Assembly (NCBI RefSeq): GCF_017115095.1
Contig: NZ_JABXKI010000092.1
Location: forward strand, 1-33,779
Direction: 5' to 3'
DNA: 33,779 bases
DNA from: Nostoc sp. NMS4
Lineage (GTDB): Bacteria; Cyanobacteriota; Cyanobacteriia; Cyanobacteriales; Nostocaceae
The number at the start of each line of letters is the position of its first letter. Within the stretch, counting starts at the first letter, position 1. Below are positions 33,606-33,779 of the stretch, piece after piece. The notes under the pieces were generated by a model. That model did not search any database. It was given only the letters and a program-made list of their open reading frames with translations, and had not been told where the DNA came from. The translations under genes and the position numbers were made by a program.

Positions 33606-33779
33606 CACTATAAAGACTTGTCCGCTTTTGCTTACTGGGCATCTCACAATAAAGAATGGGATATTTTTTTATGGGAAAGTTCTTAATGGGACTCTAGTTG
33701 ATTGAGAAACTAAAACTTGAAAACGGAAAAATGTTCACTGATAACTGTTTTTTAATCAATTTTAGGTTTAACGAAGAGT

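Noticed and set aside
33396-33647. 83-codon minus-strand frame at the right end
   Set aside because: It lies across dispersed repeats and a MITE-like element, with no protein resemblance.

Overview
The window reads as chromosomal DNA of a filamentous, heterocyst-type cyanobacterium (Nostocales, close to Nostoc/Anabaena). The evidence is the many GCGATCGC (HIP1) palindromes, intergenic spaces filled with heptanucleotide tandem repeats and palindromic repeats, and a tandem amiC1-amiC2 pair next to mreBCD, ssb, murI and a solanesyl-diphosphate synthase gene. From memory this order resembles the all0085-alr0096 region of Anabaena PCC 7120. That comparison was not run.

Left part (1-10 kb): the C-terminal relic of an IS4-type transposase, a TIGR01777 NAD(P)-dependent epimerase, a small conserved protein, an FHA-domain protein, a Cu+-type P1B ATPase invaded in frame by repeat DNA, two small membrane proteins (one TM2-domain), a CPBP-type intramembrane protease with a large N-terminal module, a DUF29 protein and an unidentified protein. 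Almost all are on the minus strand. The spacers hold several hairpin-rich mobile-repeat-like elements.

Middle part (10-18 kb): a cytoplasmic GH13 alpha-amylase with a C-terminal starch-binding domain and a clear terminator, an acidic TerB-like protein, a membrane-anchored Ser/Thr kinase with a BamE-like outer domain, a small conserved protein and the bifunctional riboflavin enzyme RibD.

Right part (18-33.8 kb): a cell-envelope block. mreB-mreC-mreD (minus strand) set shape and guide wall elongation. ssb, a secreted SIMPL-domain protein and a CPA2 Na+/H+ antiporter follow. Then come two tandem AMIN/amidase_3 cell-wall amidases (AmiC1, AmiC2; in Nostocales these perforate septal peptidoglycan for cell-cell communication) and glutamate racemase MurI, which supplies D-Glu for peptidoglycan. 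An N-terminally truncated Bpu10I-type restriction endonuclease without a methyltransferase sits between murI and a small membrane protein. The block ends with sds, which makes the plastoquinone side chain.

The points most worth a second look are the repeat DNA translated inside the copper ATPase, the structured MITE-like elements (8234-8344, 13570-13758, 21607-21788, 33459-33605), the orphan truncated restriction enzyme, the duplicated 5' leaders of the amidase pair, and two fused-domain proteins (TerB-like and kinase/BamE-like). I see no CRISPR array, rRNA or tRNA gene, and no clear undescribed multi-gene system.
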